Positions 31,722 through 41,479 of a stretch of DNA of 64,000 bases are shown piece after piece. A program made the position numbers and the translations under genes. Position 1 is the stretch's first letter; every line of letters begins with the position of its first letter. Source of the stretch: CAJXYS01 sp913063035 (GTDB lineage: Bacteria; Pseudomonadota; Alphaproteobacteria; Rhodobacterales; Rhodobacteraceae); NCBI RefSeq assembly GCF_050586465.1, contig NZ_JBOCEG010000007.1, positions 62,001 through 126,000 on the forward strand, given 5' to 3'. The notes beneath the pieces were generated by a model, which saw only the letters and a list, made by a program, of their open reading frames with translations, ran no database searches and had not been told where the DNA came from.

Positions 31722-32414
31722 ATGACGCAACCCGGCTACAAGCAGTTCTGCCCGGTGGCGATGGCCGCCGAGGTTCTCTGTTCGCGCTGGACGATGGTTC
31801 TCCTGCGCGAGCTGATCGCCGGCTCGACCCGGTTCAACGATCTCAGGCGCGGCGTACCGCGCATGTCGCCATCGCTTCTCTCGCAGCGCCTGAAGGAGCT
31901 CGAGCAGGCGGGCATCGTGGAAAAGCGCCCGCTGCCCAGTGAAAAGGGCGTCTTTGCCTATCACCTCACGCAAGCCGGGCAAGACCTGCGCCCCATCATC
32001 GAGGCGATGGGGTTCTGGGGTCAGAAATGGGTCGAAAGCTCGCTTTCGCTGAAGAATCTCGACCCGTCGCTGCTGATGTGGGACATGCGCCGCAACCTCG
32101 ATCCGCGCCCCCTGCCCGCGCGGCGGGTGGTCGTCGAGTTCCTCTACACGGACCTGCCCGCCTCGAAGCGGCGCTGGTGGCTGGTGATCGAGCCGGACGC
32201 CTCGGTCGATCTCTGCTGGTCGGATCCGGGCTTCGACATCGATCTCTACGTCACGACGGACCTGCGAACCATGACGGCGATCTGGATGGGGCTGACCACG
32301 GTGGCGCGCGAGGACGCGCGGCTGAAGCTCGACGGCGCGCGGGACGTGGCCCGCTCGATGCAGAGCTGGCTTGGCCTCAGCCCCTTCGCCGTCCAGGAAA
32401 AACTGGTGCCCTGA
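31722..32414 (+). CDS. HxlR-family transcriptional regulator
   Basis: A protein of 230 residues. The winged-helix HxlR domain is at about 8-100: CPVAMAAEVLCSRWTMVLLRELIAGSTRFNDLRRGVPRMSPSLLSQRLKELEQAGIVEK. HxlR proteins often have a Cys near the N-terminus that senses electrophiles, here Cys9 of KQFCPVA. A C-terminal domain of about 130 residues (with RRWWLVIEPDASVDLCW) is extra and resembles an SCP2-like ligand fold. AGGGAGAGAGG lies before the ATG. It probably controls the divergent DUF1330 gene and itself. Confidence 0.83.
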   Translation: MTQPGYKQFCPVAMAAEVLCSRWTMVLLRELIAGSTRFNDLRRGVPRMSPSLLSQRLKELEQAGIVEKRPLPSEKGVFAYHLTQAGQDLRPIIEAMGFWGQKWVESSLSLKNLDPSLLMWDMRRNLDPRPLPARRVVVEFLYTDLPASKRRWWLVIEPDASVDLCWSDPGFDIDLYVTTDLRTMTAIWMGLTTVAREDARLKLDGARDVARSMQSWLGLSPFAVQEKLVP

Positions 32415-32432
32415 CGGCGGCCGCGGCCGGTC

Positions 32433-35400
32433 TTACGCCCGCGCCGGCCCCTGGAGCGCGCTGTCCAGCTCGCGGGTCAGGCGGCGTTCTTCCTCGATAC
32501 GCGGTTTCGAGAGCCCCGCCAGAAGCAGATAGGCCACCGGCGTCAGGTAAAGCGTGGACAGCGTCGCCAGCCCGAGCCCGCCGACGATCACCCAGCCGAG
32601 CGCCTCGCGCGCCTCGGCGCCGGCGCCGGCCGACAGGATCAGCGGCACGCCCCCGAGGACCGTCGAGACCATGGTCATCATCACCGGCCGCAGCCGCACG
32701 GTGGACGCCTCGAGGATCGCCTCGCGCACGGCGGCGCCCCGGTCCCGCAGCTGGTTGGCGAACTCGACGATCAGGATGCCGTTCTTGGCCATGATCCCGA
32801 TCAGCATCACCAGCCCGATCTGGCTGTAGACGTTGAGCGACAGACCCGTGAACACCATCGCGAAGACCGCGCAGGCCAGCCCCAGCGGCACTGTCGCCAT
32901 GACCACCACCGCCGAGACGAAGCTCTCGAACTGGGCGGCCAGGACCAGCAGCACCACCGCGATGGCGAAGCCGAAGATCACCACCAGCCCCGAGCTTGTC
33001 TGGTCGAGCGTCGCGGCCTCGGCCAGCGGCACGATGCGGTTCTCCTCGGCCAGCACCTCATCGCCAAGACGCCGCACCTCGGCCATCGCGTCGCCGAGCG
33101 CGAAATCCGGCGTCAGCGAGGCCGTCACCTCGACCGACCGGTTCTGGCCCTCGCGGCCAAGCTCGGGCGCGACGGCGCGTTCCTGCAGGCGCACGAAGCT
33201 CGACATCGGCACCATTGTGCCGTCCCCGGCCTCGACGAAGATATTGCTGAGATCGCCGGGATCGTTCACCGGATCCGAGGTCGACAGCATCTGGATGTCG
33301 TAGCTCAGATCGTCGATGAAGACGGACCCCACCGTGCGCCCGTCAAGCACGGCCCGCAGCGCCTCGCCGAGCCCGGCGATCTCGACCCCCAGATCGGAGG
33401 CCCGCGTGCGGTCCACCTCGATGAAAAGCTGGGGCTGCGTGGTCTCGTAATCGAGGCGCACGGATCCGAAGGCCGGGTTGTCCTGCATCCGCGCGATCAG
33501 CGCGTCGGCCACCTCCGCAAGCTGTCCGTAGCTGCTGCCGGTGATCGCGAAGCTGAGCCCCCGGCCGGCCCCGCGGATTCCCAGCGAGTTCGGCTGGATC
33601 GCGAAGGCCCGCACCCCGACAATGTCGCGCAGCCCCGCGTTGATCTGGCCCACGATCTCGTTCTGGCTGCGCGCCCGGTCGCCCCAAGGGGCGAGCGAGA
33701 ACACCATGAAGCCGCGATTGTCGGCCCCGAAGCCGGTGATGGAAAAGACGTTGGTGACCTCGCCCGCCTCTTTCAGGGGCTCGGCCAGCGCCTCGATCTC
33801 GCGCATCTTGGCCGTGGTGTAGTCGAGCGACACGCCCTGCGGCGCGCGCACCACCAACAGCGCCACGGCGCGGTCCTCGCGCGGGGTCAGCTCCTGGCGG
33901 ATGGAGCCGAACATCATCGCCGCCGTCGTGGCGAACAAAGCCGCCGCCAGCACCACGACGAAGGGCACCGCCAGCGCCCAACGCAAGGTGGCGGCATAAA
34001 GCCCCGCCAGCCGGTTGCCCAGCCAGACCATCGGCCCGCGGGGATCGGCGGCCGGATCGGCCGTCAGAAGCCGGCTTGCCAGCACCGGGCAAAGCGTCAG
34101 CGCGACCAGCGACGACAGCGCCACCGCCATGGCCAGCGTGAAGCCGAACTCGCGGAAGAGCCCGCCCGCCTGCCCCGGCAGGAAGGACAGCGGCACGAAG
34201 ACGGCGGCCAGCGTGGCCGTCGTGGTGACCACGGCGAAGAAGACCTGCCGCGTGCCCAGCACCGCGGCGGCGCGCGAACCCATCCCGTCGCCGCGGCGGC
34301 GCACGATGTTTTCGAGCACCACGATCGCGTCGTCGACGACCATGCCCGTGGCCAGAACCAGCGCCAGCAGCGTCAGGATATTGACCGAGAAGCCAACGAT
34401 GTAGATCGCCGCCAGCGTGCCCACCAGCGCCACAGGCATGGTGAGCGCGGGGATCATGGTGGCGCGCGCATCGCGCAGGAAGACGAAGATCACCAGCACG
34501 ACGATGCCCACCGCCAGCGCCAGGGTCTTCAGCACCTCCTGGATCGCGCCGTTGATGAAGATCGCGTCGTCGGAGGTGACGAAGATCGACACGTCCTCGG
34601 GCAGCGTCTGCGACAGCTCGTCCACTACCGCGCGCACGGCCGCCGAGATCTCGAGCGTGTTCGAGGTCGCCTGCCGGATGATACCAAGCCCGATGCCCGT
34701 CTGGCCGTTGGCGCGCAGCACCGTCTCGTCCGGTGCCGGGCCGAGTGTGACCCGGGCGACGTCCCCCACCCGCACGTCCGGCGCGATGGTCAGCGCCTCG
34801 AAGGCCTGCGCCGAAACCACCGTCGCGGTGGTGCGCACGTTGATCGACTGCCGCCCGCCCGAGAGATCGCCCGCCGGCGCGTCATAGGCCACGTCGGCCA
34901 GCGCCCGGCGCAGATCACCCAGCGTGAGCCCCCGCGCCGCGAGCTGCGCCATGTCGATATCGACGCGGAAGATCGGTTCGCGATCGCCGTAGATCTGCAG
35001 GTCCGCCACCCCCTCGACCGAGATCAGCCGGTCCTCGACGCGATCCTGCACGATCCGGGTCAGGTCCTGCGGCGAACGGCCCTGGGCGGTGACGGCGACG
35101 CGGACCACGGGCTGCGCGTTGTCGTCGGCCTTGACGACCCGCGGCGTCTCGGCGTCGTCCGGCAGCTGCCCGGCGATGCGTCCGACCGCGTCCCGCGCGT
35201 CGGTCGCGGCCACGTCGATATCGACGTCTTCCTCGAATTCCAGCGTGACCCGGCTGCGCCCGAACCGCGAGGTGGACGAGATGCTGCGAATGCCCGGCAC
35301 GCGTCCCACCGCGCCCTCGATCCGGCCGGTCACGTCCTGGTCGACGCTTTCCGGCGAGGCGCCGGGAAAATCGGTGCGGATGGTGACCACCGGGCTGTCG

Positions 35401-35552
35401 ACGTTCGGCAACTCGCGGATTTCGACGCCGAAGAGCGCGGCGATGCCGGACAGGATCAGCAGCGCGCTCAGCACGAGCGCCAGGATCGGGCGCCGGACGA
35501 ACAGCGCCGTGCCGGATCCCGCGATCGCGCTGGCCTGGCCGTCGACCTGCAC
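32433..35552 (-). CDS. RND efflux transporter, AcrB/HAE1 type
   Basis: A protein of 1039 residues, the usual size of an RND pump. TM1 (about 18-38) starts FVRRPILALVLSALLIL, TM4 carries the proton-relay Asp pair in LVLATGMVVDDAIVVLENIVRR, and the C-terminal half has the matching MLIGIMAKNGILIVEFANQLRD. Two large periplasmic loops follow TM1 and TM7. It would export amphiphilic compounds with the partner at 35555-36715. It begins with GTG two bases after that gene's stop. No outer-membrane TolC-type gene is next to it. The HxlR gene converges on it from the other side. Confidence 0.9.
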   Translation of the reverse strand: MQVDGQASAIAGSGTALFVRRPILALVLSALLILSGIAALFGVEIRELPNVDSPVVTIRTDFPGASPESVDQDVTGRIEGAVGRVPGIRSISSTSRFGRSRVTLEFEEDVDIDVAATDARDAVGRIAGQLPDDAETPRVVKADDNAQPVVRVAVTAQGRSPQDLTRIVQDRVEDRLISVEGVADLQIYGDREPIFRVDIDMAQLAARGLTLGDLRRALADVAYDAPAGDLSGGRQSINVRTTATVVSAQAFEALTIAPDVRVGDVARVTLGPAPDETVLRANGQTGIGLGIIRQATSNTLEISAAVRAVVDELSQTLPEDVSIFVTSDDAIFINGAIQEVLKTLALAVGIVVLVIFVFLRDARATMIPALTMPVALVGTLAAIYIVGFSVNILTLLALVLATGMVVDDAIVVLENIVRRRGDGMGSRAAAVLGTRQVFFAVVTTTATLAAVFVPLSFLPGQAGGLFREFGFTLAMAVALSSLVALTLCPVLASRLLTADPAADPRGPMVWLGNRLAGLYAATLRWALAVPFVVVLAAALFATTAAMMFGSIRQELTPREDRAVALLVVRAPQGVSLDYTTAKMREIEALAEPLKEAGEVTNVFSITGFGADNRGFMVFSLAPWGDRARSQNEIVGQINAGLRDIVGVRAFAIQPNSLGIRGAGRGLSFAITGSSYGQLAEVADALIARMQDNPAFGSVRLDYETTQPQLFIEVDRTRASDLGVEIAGLGEALRAVLDGRTVGSVFIDDLSYDIQMLSTSDPVNDPGDLSNIFVEAGDGTMVPMSSFVRLQERAVAPELGREGQNRSVEVTASLTPDFALGDAMAEVRRLGDEVLAEENRIVPLAEAATLDQTSSGLVVIFGFAIAVVLLVLAAQFESFVSAVVVMATVPLGLACAVFAMVFTGLSLNVYSQIGLVMLIGIMAKNGILIVEFANQLRDRGAAVREAILEASTVRLRPVMMTMVSTVLGGVPLILSAGAGAEAREALGWVIVGGLGLATLSTLYLTPVAYLLLAGLSKPRIEEERRLTRELDSALQGPARA

Positions 35553-35554
35553 GG

Positions 35555-36715
35555 CTAGAGCCTCGCCCGGCCGCCGGGGCGGGCCGCCCCGGCCGCGGTC
35601 CGGTCGGAGACCACGCTGACCTCCGCCCCCGGGCGCAGGTTCTGCACGCCCTCGGTGACGACAAGCTCACCCGTCGCGAGATCGGCCTCGACCACCACGC
35701 TGTCGGCGTTGCGCTGGCGGATGGTGATCGGCACCCGCGCCGCCTTGCCCTCGCGCACGACCCAGACATAGGAGCCGTCGCTCGACCATTGCACCGACAA
35801 GGGATCGACCACCGGCAGCGTCTCGCCGGGAAACCGCATCTCGACCTTGAAGGCCATGCCGGCGCGCAGCCGGTCCTCGGCATTGGCCACGCGTCCCTGC
35901 AGGCGCAGGGTGCGGCTGGCGCTGTCGACGACGTTGTCGATGGCGCTGATCTGGCCGGTGAGGCGCAGGTCCGGGATGCCCAGCGGTCGCGCCGTGATCT
36001 CGCTGCCGAGCGCGACCTGCCCCACGACGCGTTCCGGCACGCGGAAATCGATCAGGATCGCCGACCGGTCGGTGATCGTCCCGATCGCGTCCTGGCTCGA
36101 GAGCCGGTCACCCACCGCCACGTCCAGCACGCCCACCCAGCCCGAGATCGGCGCGCGCACGGTGCGCTGGTCGAGATCGTATTCCGCCTGGTCACGCTCC
36201 AGCTCCGCGGTGCGCAGCGCCAGCCGGGCCTCGCGCAGGCGCACCTGCGTGACGGCCCCGGTGTCGCCGAGACGTTCCAGCCGCGCGGCCTCCTCCCGCG
36301 CCTCGTCCAGCATCAGCCGGGCGCGCTCGAGCGCGATCCGCTCGGCCTCCGCGTCGAAACGGAGCACGACGTCGCCTTCCTCGACATAGCTGCCGCCCTC
36401 GAGCGGCATCGCGCGGATCTGGCCCGACACCTCCGGGCGCAGGGTGACCGAGCGCAGCGCGTGCCCGTCGCCGATCGCCTCGATGCGGTCGTCGACCGCG
36501 CCGGCCGTCACCGCGGCCACGACGACCTGCGCGGGACCGCCGCCGCCCCAGCCGCGGCCCTCGCCATCCTCGGCGGTCGCGACCTCGATGCCCAGCAAGT
36601 CGGTCAGGCCGAGGCGCTCCAGCACCGGGCCGGCGGCCGGGACATAGGCCGCCCAGACATAGATCACGGCCGCCAGCAAGGCGCCGCCCAGAAGGATTTG
36701 CCGGATTACAGCCAT
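35555..36715 (-). CDS. RND efflux periplasmic adaptor protein
   Basis: A protein of 386 residues of the HlyD/AcrA adaptor type. It has one N-terminal hydrophobic anchor (about 5-28), a biotinyl-lipoyl-like half (RPEVSGQIRAMPLEGGSYVEEGDVVLRFDA), an alpha-helical hairpin (about 110-170, rich in Ala, Arg, Glu), the second lipoyl half (RTVRAPISGWVGVLDVAVGD) and a beta barrel. It links the pump to an outer-membrane channel. AAGGAACGAGA precedes the ATG at 36715. It is cotranscribed with the pump gene. Confidence 0.9.
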   Translation of the reverse strand: MAVIRQILLGGALLAAVIYVWAAYVPAAGPVLERLGLTDLLGIEVATAEDGEGRGWGGGGPAQVVVAAVTAGAVDDRIEAIGDGHALRSVTLRPEVSGQIRAMPLEGGSYVEEGDVVLRFDAEAERIALERARLMLDEAREEAARLERLGDTGAVTQVRLREARLALRTAELERDQAEYDLDQRTVRAPISGWVGVLDVAVGDRLSSQDAIGTITDRSAILIDFRVPERVVGQVALGSEITARPLGIPDLRLTGQISAIDNVVDSASRTLRLQGRVANAEDRLRAGMAFKVEMRFPGETLPVVDPLSVQWSSDGSYVWVVREGKAARVPITIRQRNADSVVVEADLATGELVVTEGVQNLRPGAEVSVVSDRTAAGAARPGGRARL

Positions 36716-36809
36716 TCTCGTTCCTTTGACCCGGAAAGGTAATGCACCGGGCATCGCTGTCACTCAATATCACGAAAACGCGACATGCACCGCCGACCGG
36801 CAGAACGCG

Positions 36810-38246
36810 TCAGCCGGAGAACAGCGGGAACGAAACCCCCAGCGCCCAGGCCAGCACCAGCCCCAGCACGAGGCCGGGCGCCAGCGGGCCGGACCGCCGG
36901 CTCGCCGCGTGGCCCATCGTGCCGAAGACGAGGTAGAACAGGACGATCACGGGCGCGATCATGAGCAGGAAGAACAGCCCTTCGAAATCCAGCGCCACCC
37001 CGAACCCAAGCGATGCAAGGAACGCGCCGTGCAGCAACAGACGGCGCCCGCGCCCCGCCGCGTGCCCGAGCCGCGCATCGGCCAGGAAAAAGGGCACGGC
37101 GCCCAGGGCGAGGACGAGAATGATCGCGGCGCGCTCCGCCGTCGGCCAGAAATTCGCGGCATAGCGATCCAGCGCGACGCCGATCAGAAGGCTCGCCCCC
37201 CCGAGCAGCAGGATCGCCGGTAGCGACACGCCGCCCCAGCGCACCCCCCAGACCCGCAGGAGGACGATCTGCACCGCCGCGTAGATCCCGAGATGCAGCG
37301 CCAGGTAGTCGGCCACCAGCACCGGCAGGGCCGCGACCGGCAGCGCCAGGGCCAGCGGCGGCGCGGCCAGCGCCGGCAACGCGGTGACGGCCAGCAGCCG
37401 CCGCCAGCCCAGATCGACCGCGGCGACGGGCACGACCGGCAGCCGCCGCGCCAGCCCGCCGAAAAGCAGCACCAGCCCCGCGACGAGCCCGATGATCGCG
37501 TGGCCGGTCGGCAGGATGACCGCGTCAGAGCTGCGCCCGTAGGCCTGGTCCAGCCAGTCGAGCGCCGCGCGTCGGCCGGCCCTGCTCTGCAGCACGGAGA
37601 CGTGTTCGGTCCAGGGGGCGACGACGGCGCGGCGGGTCACCGGCCCGGCGGTGGCCGTCAGGCCCGGCTCGGCGGCGGGATCGACCATTTGCACCGCCTC
37701 CCGCGCGAAATCGCGCAGGCCCGGCTCCCACTGGCCGGTGACCAGGAGCAGCGTTCGCGGGGTGGTTGCGTCGATCTCGCGCGAAAAGGCCGAGATCAGC
37801 ACCACGGGCCCGATATCCGCGCGCCCGGCGGCGACCCGCACCAGGATATCCGTGGCCATCGAATGCCCGATTAGCGCCACGGGCACATTATCCGCGCCGA
37901 CGGCGTCGATCACCTTTTCCGCCTGCGCGGCCAGCAGCCGCGTGGTCCCGTCGATCGCGGCCAGGTCGCCCGACATCGGCACCGGGTGCCGCCCGTGGCC
38001 GAGAAAGTCGAAGCTGTGCACCCGGTAGCCCGCGCGGGCCAGCGGCAGCGCGTAGCCCTGCATCATCGGCGACGAGCCCGCGAAGCCATGGGCGATCACG
38101 ACCGCCGGCCCGTCGGCCCCGGGGCGGGCGAGAACGGTCACCGGGGTCTCACCGACCCGGGTGGCGGATATCTCCACGCCGGACCGGGCCCGTTCCAGCA
38201 CCCAGAGCGAGACCACGATAAGCACCAGTGCGACCATCCCCCTCAT
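36810..38246 (-). CDS. Alpha/beta hydrolase fused to a polytopic membrane domain
   Basis: A protein of 478 residues. After one N-terminal helix (about 3-19) comes an alpha/beta hydrolase domain (about 30-250) with VVIAHGFAGSSPMMQ (oxyanion region) and the nucleophile elbow ALIGHSMATDILV. The C-terminal half (about 250-478) has about eight hydrophobic segments and no recognised family. A hydrolase facing the membrane or periplasm is likely, perhaps acting on lipids, since the gene is the last of the Mla-type lipid transporter run. That link is inferred from order only; the gap to the lipoprotein gene is 57 bases. Confidence 0.7.
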   Translation of the reverse strand: MRGMVALVLIVVSLWVLERARSGVEISATRVGETPVTVLARPGADGPAVVIAHGFAGSSPMMQGYALPLARAGYRVHSFDFLGHGRHPVPMSGDLAAIDGTTRLLAAQAEKVIDAVGADNVPVALIGHSMATDILVRVAAGRADIGPVVLISAFSREIDATTPRTLLLVTGQWEPGLRDFAREAVQMVDPAAEPGLTATAGPVTRRAVVAPWTEHVSVLQSRAGRRAALDWLDQAYGRSSDAVILPTGHAIIGLVAGLVLLFGGLARRLPVVPVAAVDLGWRRLLAVTALPALAAPPLALALPVAALPVLVADYLALHLGIYAAVQIVLLRVWGVRWGGVSLPAILLLGGASLLIGVALDRYAANFWPTAERAAIILVLALGAVPFFLADARLGHAAGRGRRLLLHGAFLASLGFGVALDFEGLFFLLMIAPVIVLFYLVFGTMGHAASRRSGPLAPGLVLGLVLAWALGVSFPLFSG

Positions 38247-38303
38247 CGGGGGCCTTCCGGCATCGCCGCGGGCCGGGGATCGCGGGACCGCCGGCGCACG
38301 GCG

Positions 38304-38921
38304 TCAGCCGATCTCTGCCAGCAGCCAGCGCGCCAGATCGCCCAGCAGCACGGCACCGGCCGCGTCGAAGGCGGCGACGACCGCGCCGACCTCGGTCGAG
38401 GCCGCGTCGCGCGTGACCGAGAAGGTTCGGGCCGCGATCACCCGCGCATCCCGGTCGTCGACAAGGCGGGCGACCAGGCGCAGGCGCACCGTCGCGCCGG
38501 CCATGTCCGCGCCGGTCTCGGCCTGGAAATCCGTGAGTTCTGTCAGAACCGCGTAATCGCCCGTCGTGCCGACCGGGCGGCGCGCGACCGAACCGAACGC
38601 GCCGGTTTCCGACAGGTGCCGCAGGATCATCGTCTGCAGCATTTCCGGCGCCGGATCCGCCCAGCGTGCACCGGGCAGGTATTCCACCTGCAGCGGCTGC
38701 GGCCGGATCATGATCCGGTCGGTGGCCAGCGCCCCGCTGGCCATCGGTTCGGCGACGACAAGCTCCGCGCCGCGCCGCGGCCCCGCGGCGGGGCGTGCCG
38801 CGGGGGTGGCAAGCTCGTAGATCGCCAGCGGCTCGGACGCGTCCTGCAAGGCGGAAATCGCGGTACAGCCCGGCAGGGCCAGCGCCAGCAGAATTGCGAG
38901 AAAGGGAAACTTACCCAGCAT
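38304..38921 (-). CDS. ABC-type transport auxiliary lipoprotein (PqiC-like)
   Basis: A lipoprotein of 205 residues with lipobox LALPGC (Cys about residue 19). The ABC_trans_aux/DUF330 pattern is visible: IYELATPA, RIMIRPQPLQVEYLPGARWADPAPEMLQTMILRHLSETGAF. Members work with MCE-domain transporters, probably at the inner face of the outer membrane. The ATG at 38921 is preferred to the one at 38927 because GAGG is then seven bases away. It lies 9 bases after the MCE gene stop. Confidence 0.85.
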   Translation of the reverse strand: MLGKFPFLAILLALALPGCTAISALQDASEPLAIYELATPAARPAAGPRRGAELVVAEPMASGALATDRIMIRPQPLQVEYLPGARWADPAPEMLQTMILRHLSETGAFGSVARRPVGTTGDYAVLTELTDFQAETGADMAGATVRLRLVARLVDDRDARVIAARTFSVTRDAASTEVGAVVAAFDAAGAVLLGDLARWLLAEIG

Positions 38922-38930
38922 GAACATGCC

Positions 38931-40670
38931 TCATCGTCTGAATTCGGGGGCGCGCGGGTCGAGGAAGAATCGGCTCGGGTTTCGGCGGATCTGTTCGACG
39001 AGCGCGTCGAGATTGTCGACCAGCGCGCGGATCTCGACGGAGAGCCGCGTGTATTGCGGCAGCGCCTCGTCGGCGAAGCTGCGCACCTGCGGCCCGCTCG
39101 ACTGGGCGACCTGTTCGACCTCGGCGAAAGCCGCCCGCGCCGAGCGGCTGGCCGCGCGCAGCTCCTCGGCGACGGCCGGTATCTCGTCGGCAACGCCGCC
39201 GACGGCGGTCTCGAGTTCCGTCAGCGTGGTCTCGAGCCCGGCGACGATACCGGCCATGTCCTCGTTGATGACCCGATCCGCCCCGGTGAAGGCGCGTTCG
39301 GCCGCGCCCAGCGCGCGGTCGCCCGTCTCCAGCGCCCCGTTGATGGCCGCGAGGGTGTCGTTGGCCCGTTCAAAGGTTCCGCGCGCGGCGGCCAGCGTTT
39401 CGTCCGCGGACCCGGTCAGCCCGTCCAGCCGGCCCGAGGCCTCCGAGAGATCGGCGCCGACCCGGTCGACGACCTCGGCGGCGCGGGCCGCGGCCCCGCG
39501 CACCTCGTCCATCAGCGCCGGCAGATCGCTCCCGGCCGTGTCGCCGAGCGACCGGATGACCGCGGTCGCCTCGGTCGTGGCCACCCGCAATTCGCGGATC
39601 AGCGGGGTCGCGTCCTCGGCCAGCAGCCCGTCGAAGCGCAGCGCGGCCGCGTCGACCGTGCCCAGCGTCTGCTCGATGCGGGCGATCAGCGCATCGGTCG
39701 CCGAAAGCGTCTGCCGTGCCTCGGTCAGGCGCGCCGTCGCCGCCCTGCCGGTCTCGGCATAGGTGTCGATCAGCGTCTCGGCCCTTTCGCCGAAGCGCGC
39801 GACGCGCGTTTCGATATCGGTGACCGACCGCCCGAGCGCCTCCGTCGCGGGGCCGAGATCCTCGGTGATATAGCGATCGAGGGTCGCGATGGTGTCCCCG
39901 GCGTCGGTCAGGGTTCCCGACCCCTGCGCCAGCACCCCCCGCGCCTCTTCCGACAGCGTGCCGAAGGATCGGATCGTCGTCTCGGCCTCGGCCAGCGCCC
40001 CCGAGATATCGCCCGTCAGCGCATCGAGCGTGGAGTTGAACCGCTCGATCTGGCCCGCGAAGCCGGAGACGGAGCCGGTGACCGTCGAGAAATCCTCGAG
40101 CGCGGTGGCGAACTCTGCCGAGGCGCCCTCGACGTTCTGGAGGATCGTATCGACCCGCCGGCGGTTCTCACCGCCCAGCAATTCGCGCAACTCGCGCACG
40201 ACGCCCAGCGTCTCGGCGAGGATCTCGGGCGCGTCCTGGGAGAGCGTCTGCAACACCGACCGGCCCGCCTCGATCTCGGGCACGTCCGCATCCGAGGTCT
40301 CGGCCAGCAGGGGCGCCTCGGGCGAGCCGGGGCTGATCCCGACGAAGGAAACGCCGGTGACGCCCTGCGCCTCGATGGTGGCGGTGCTGTCGGTGCGCAC
40401 CGGGGTCCCGGCCTCCACCTCGATGCGGACCCGCACGCGGCCGTCGTTTTCCGGCGACAGCCGGATCCCCACCACCTGCCCCACGGGGAAGCCGGCATAG
40501 CGGACGTCCGAGGCTTCGCTCAGGCCGGACACGCTTTCGAAATCGATGTCGTAATAGGCGAACTGCCGGTCCAGCTCGACGCGTGCGAACCACAGGAAGA
40601 ACCCCAGCAGGCCGAGGAACCCCGCAACCGCGAAAGCGCCGACGAGAATGTAGTTCGCGCGGGTTTCCAT
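38931..40670 (-). CDS. MCE-domain (MlaD-like) protein with long helical tail
   Basis: A protein of 579 residues. An N-terminal membrane helix (about 8-28) is followed by one MCE domain (about 35-120: SGLSEASDVRYAGFPVGQVVGIRL and TPVRTDSTATIEAQGVTGVSFVGI). The remaining 450 residues are almost wholly helical, rich in Ala, Glu, Thr and Asp, and likely form a periplasmic coiled tube. Ordinary MlaD is about 180 residues, so this is the extended kind. It would carry phospholipid between the membranes. The gene lies two bases after the ATPase gene. Confidence 0.85.
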   Translation of the reverse strand: METRANYILVGAFAVAGFLGLLGFFLWFARVELDRQFAYYDIDFESVSGLSEASDVRYAGFPVGQVVGIRLSPENDGRVRVRIEVEAGTPVRTDSTATIEAQGVTGVSFVGISPGSPEAPLLAETSDADVPEIEAGRSVLQTLSQDAPEILAETLGVVRELRELLGGENRRRVDTILQNVEGASAEFATALEDFSTVTGSVSGFAGQIERFNSTLDALTGDISGALAEAETTIRSFGTLSEEARGVLAQGSGTLTDAGDTIATLDRYITEDLGPATEALGRSVTDIETRVARFGERAETLIDTYAETGRAATARLTEARQTLSATDALIARIEQTLGTVDAAALRFDGLLAEDATPLIRELRVATTEATAVIRSLGDTAGSDLPALMDEVRGAAARAAEVVDRVGADLSEASGRLDGLTGSADETLAAARGTFERANDTLAAINGALETGDRALGAAERAFTGADRVINEDMAGIVAGLETTLTELETAVGGVADEIPAVAEELRAASRSARAAFAEVEQVAQSSGPQVRSFADEALPQYTRLSVEIRALVDNLDALVEQIRRNPSRFFLDPRAPEFRR

Positions 40671-40672
40671 CG

Positions 40673-41479
40673 TCAGCCTTTCTCGGTTGCCGCGTCCGCC
40701 CCGGGGGCTTCGAAGGCGGCGCGGGCACGGGGCCCATGGAAATAGTCCTGCACCCAAGGATGGTCGACGGCCAGCATGTCACGCAAGCCGCCGGTGACCA
40801 GGACCTTTCGCTCGGCCAGCACGGCGATGCGGTCGCAGATCGCGTGCAGCGTATCCAGATCATGGGTGACGAGGAAGACCGTCAGCCCCAGCGCCTGGCG
40901 CAATTTCAAGATGAGCTGGTCGAAGTCCGCCGCGCCGATCGGGTCGAGCCCGGCGGTCGGCTCATCCAGAAAGACGATATCCGGATCGAGCGCCAGCGCC
41001 CGCGCGAGGCCCGCGCGTTTGCGCATGCCACCCGACAGTTCCGACGGGTACTTGTCGCCGGCGGTATAGGGCAGCCCCACCAGCGCGATCTTCAGCTCCG
41101 CGAGCTGTCGGCGGATCTCGGGCGCGAGCCCGTCCACCGCCCGGAGCGGCACCTCGACATTCTCGCGCACCGTGAGCGACGAGAAGAGCGCGCCGTCCTG
41201 GAACAGCACGCCCCAGCGCTCGTCGAGCCGGGCGCGCGCCGCGGCATCCCCGGACAGCACATCGACCCCGAAGACCTCGATCGACCCGGCGGCCGGTCGC
41301 TGCAACCCGACGATCGAGCGCAGCAGCACCGACTTGCCCGTGCCCGAACCGCCGACGATCCCGAGCACCTCGCCCCGCCGGACATCGAGATCGAGCCCCT
41401 CATGCACGACGTGATCGCCGAACTGGGTGCGCAGGCCGCGCACGCGGATCACCGCCTCGGGCCCGTCCGGCCGGCTCAC
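40673..41479 (-). CDS. Mla-type lipid ABC transporter, ATPase
   Basis: A protein of 268 residues of the MlaF family. Walker A is GGSGTGKSVLLRS, the signature is LSGGMRKRAGLARALA, and Walker B is IVFLDEPTAGLDP, followed by LVTHDLDTL. The M-R-K-R after the signature is typical of MlaF. It starts with GTG overlapping the permease stop in GTGA. Its C-terminus ends with a Tyr-containing VQDYFHGPRARAAF, also usual in MlaF. Confidence 0.88.
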   Translation of the reverse strand: MSRPDGPEAVIRVRGLRTQFGDHVVHEGLDLDVRRGEVLGIVGGSGTGKSVLLRSIVGLQRPAAGSIEVFGVDVLSGDAAARARLDERWGVLFQDGALFSSLTVRENVEVPLRAVDGLAPEIRRQLAELKIALVGLPYTAGDKYPSELSGGMRKRAGLARALALDPDIVFLDEPTAGLDPIGAADFDQLILKLRQALGLTVFLVTHDLDTLHAICDRIAVLAERKVLVTGGLRDMLAVDHPWVQDYFHGPRARAAFEAPGADAATEKG

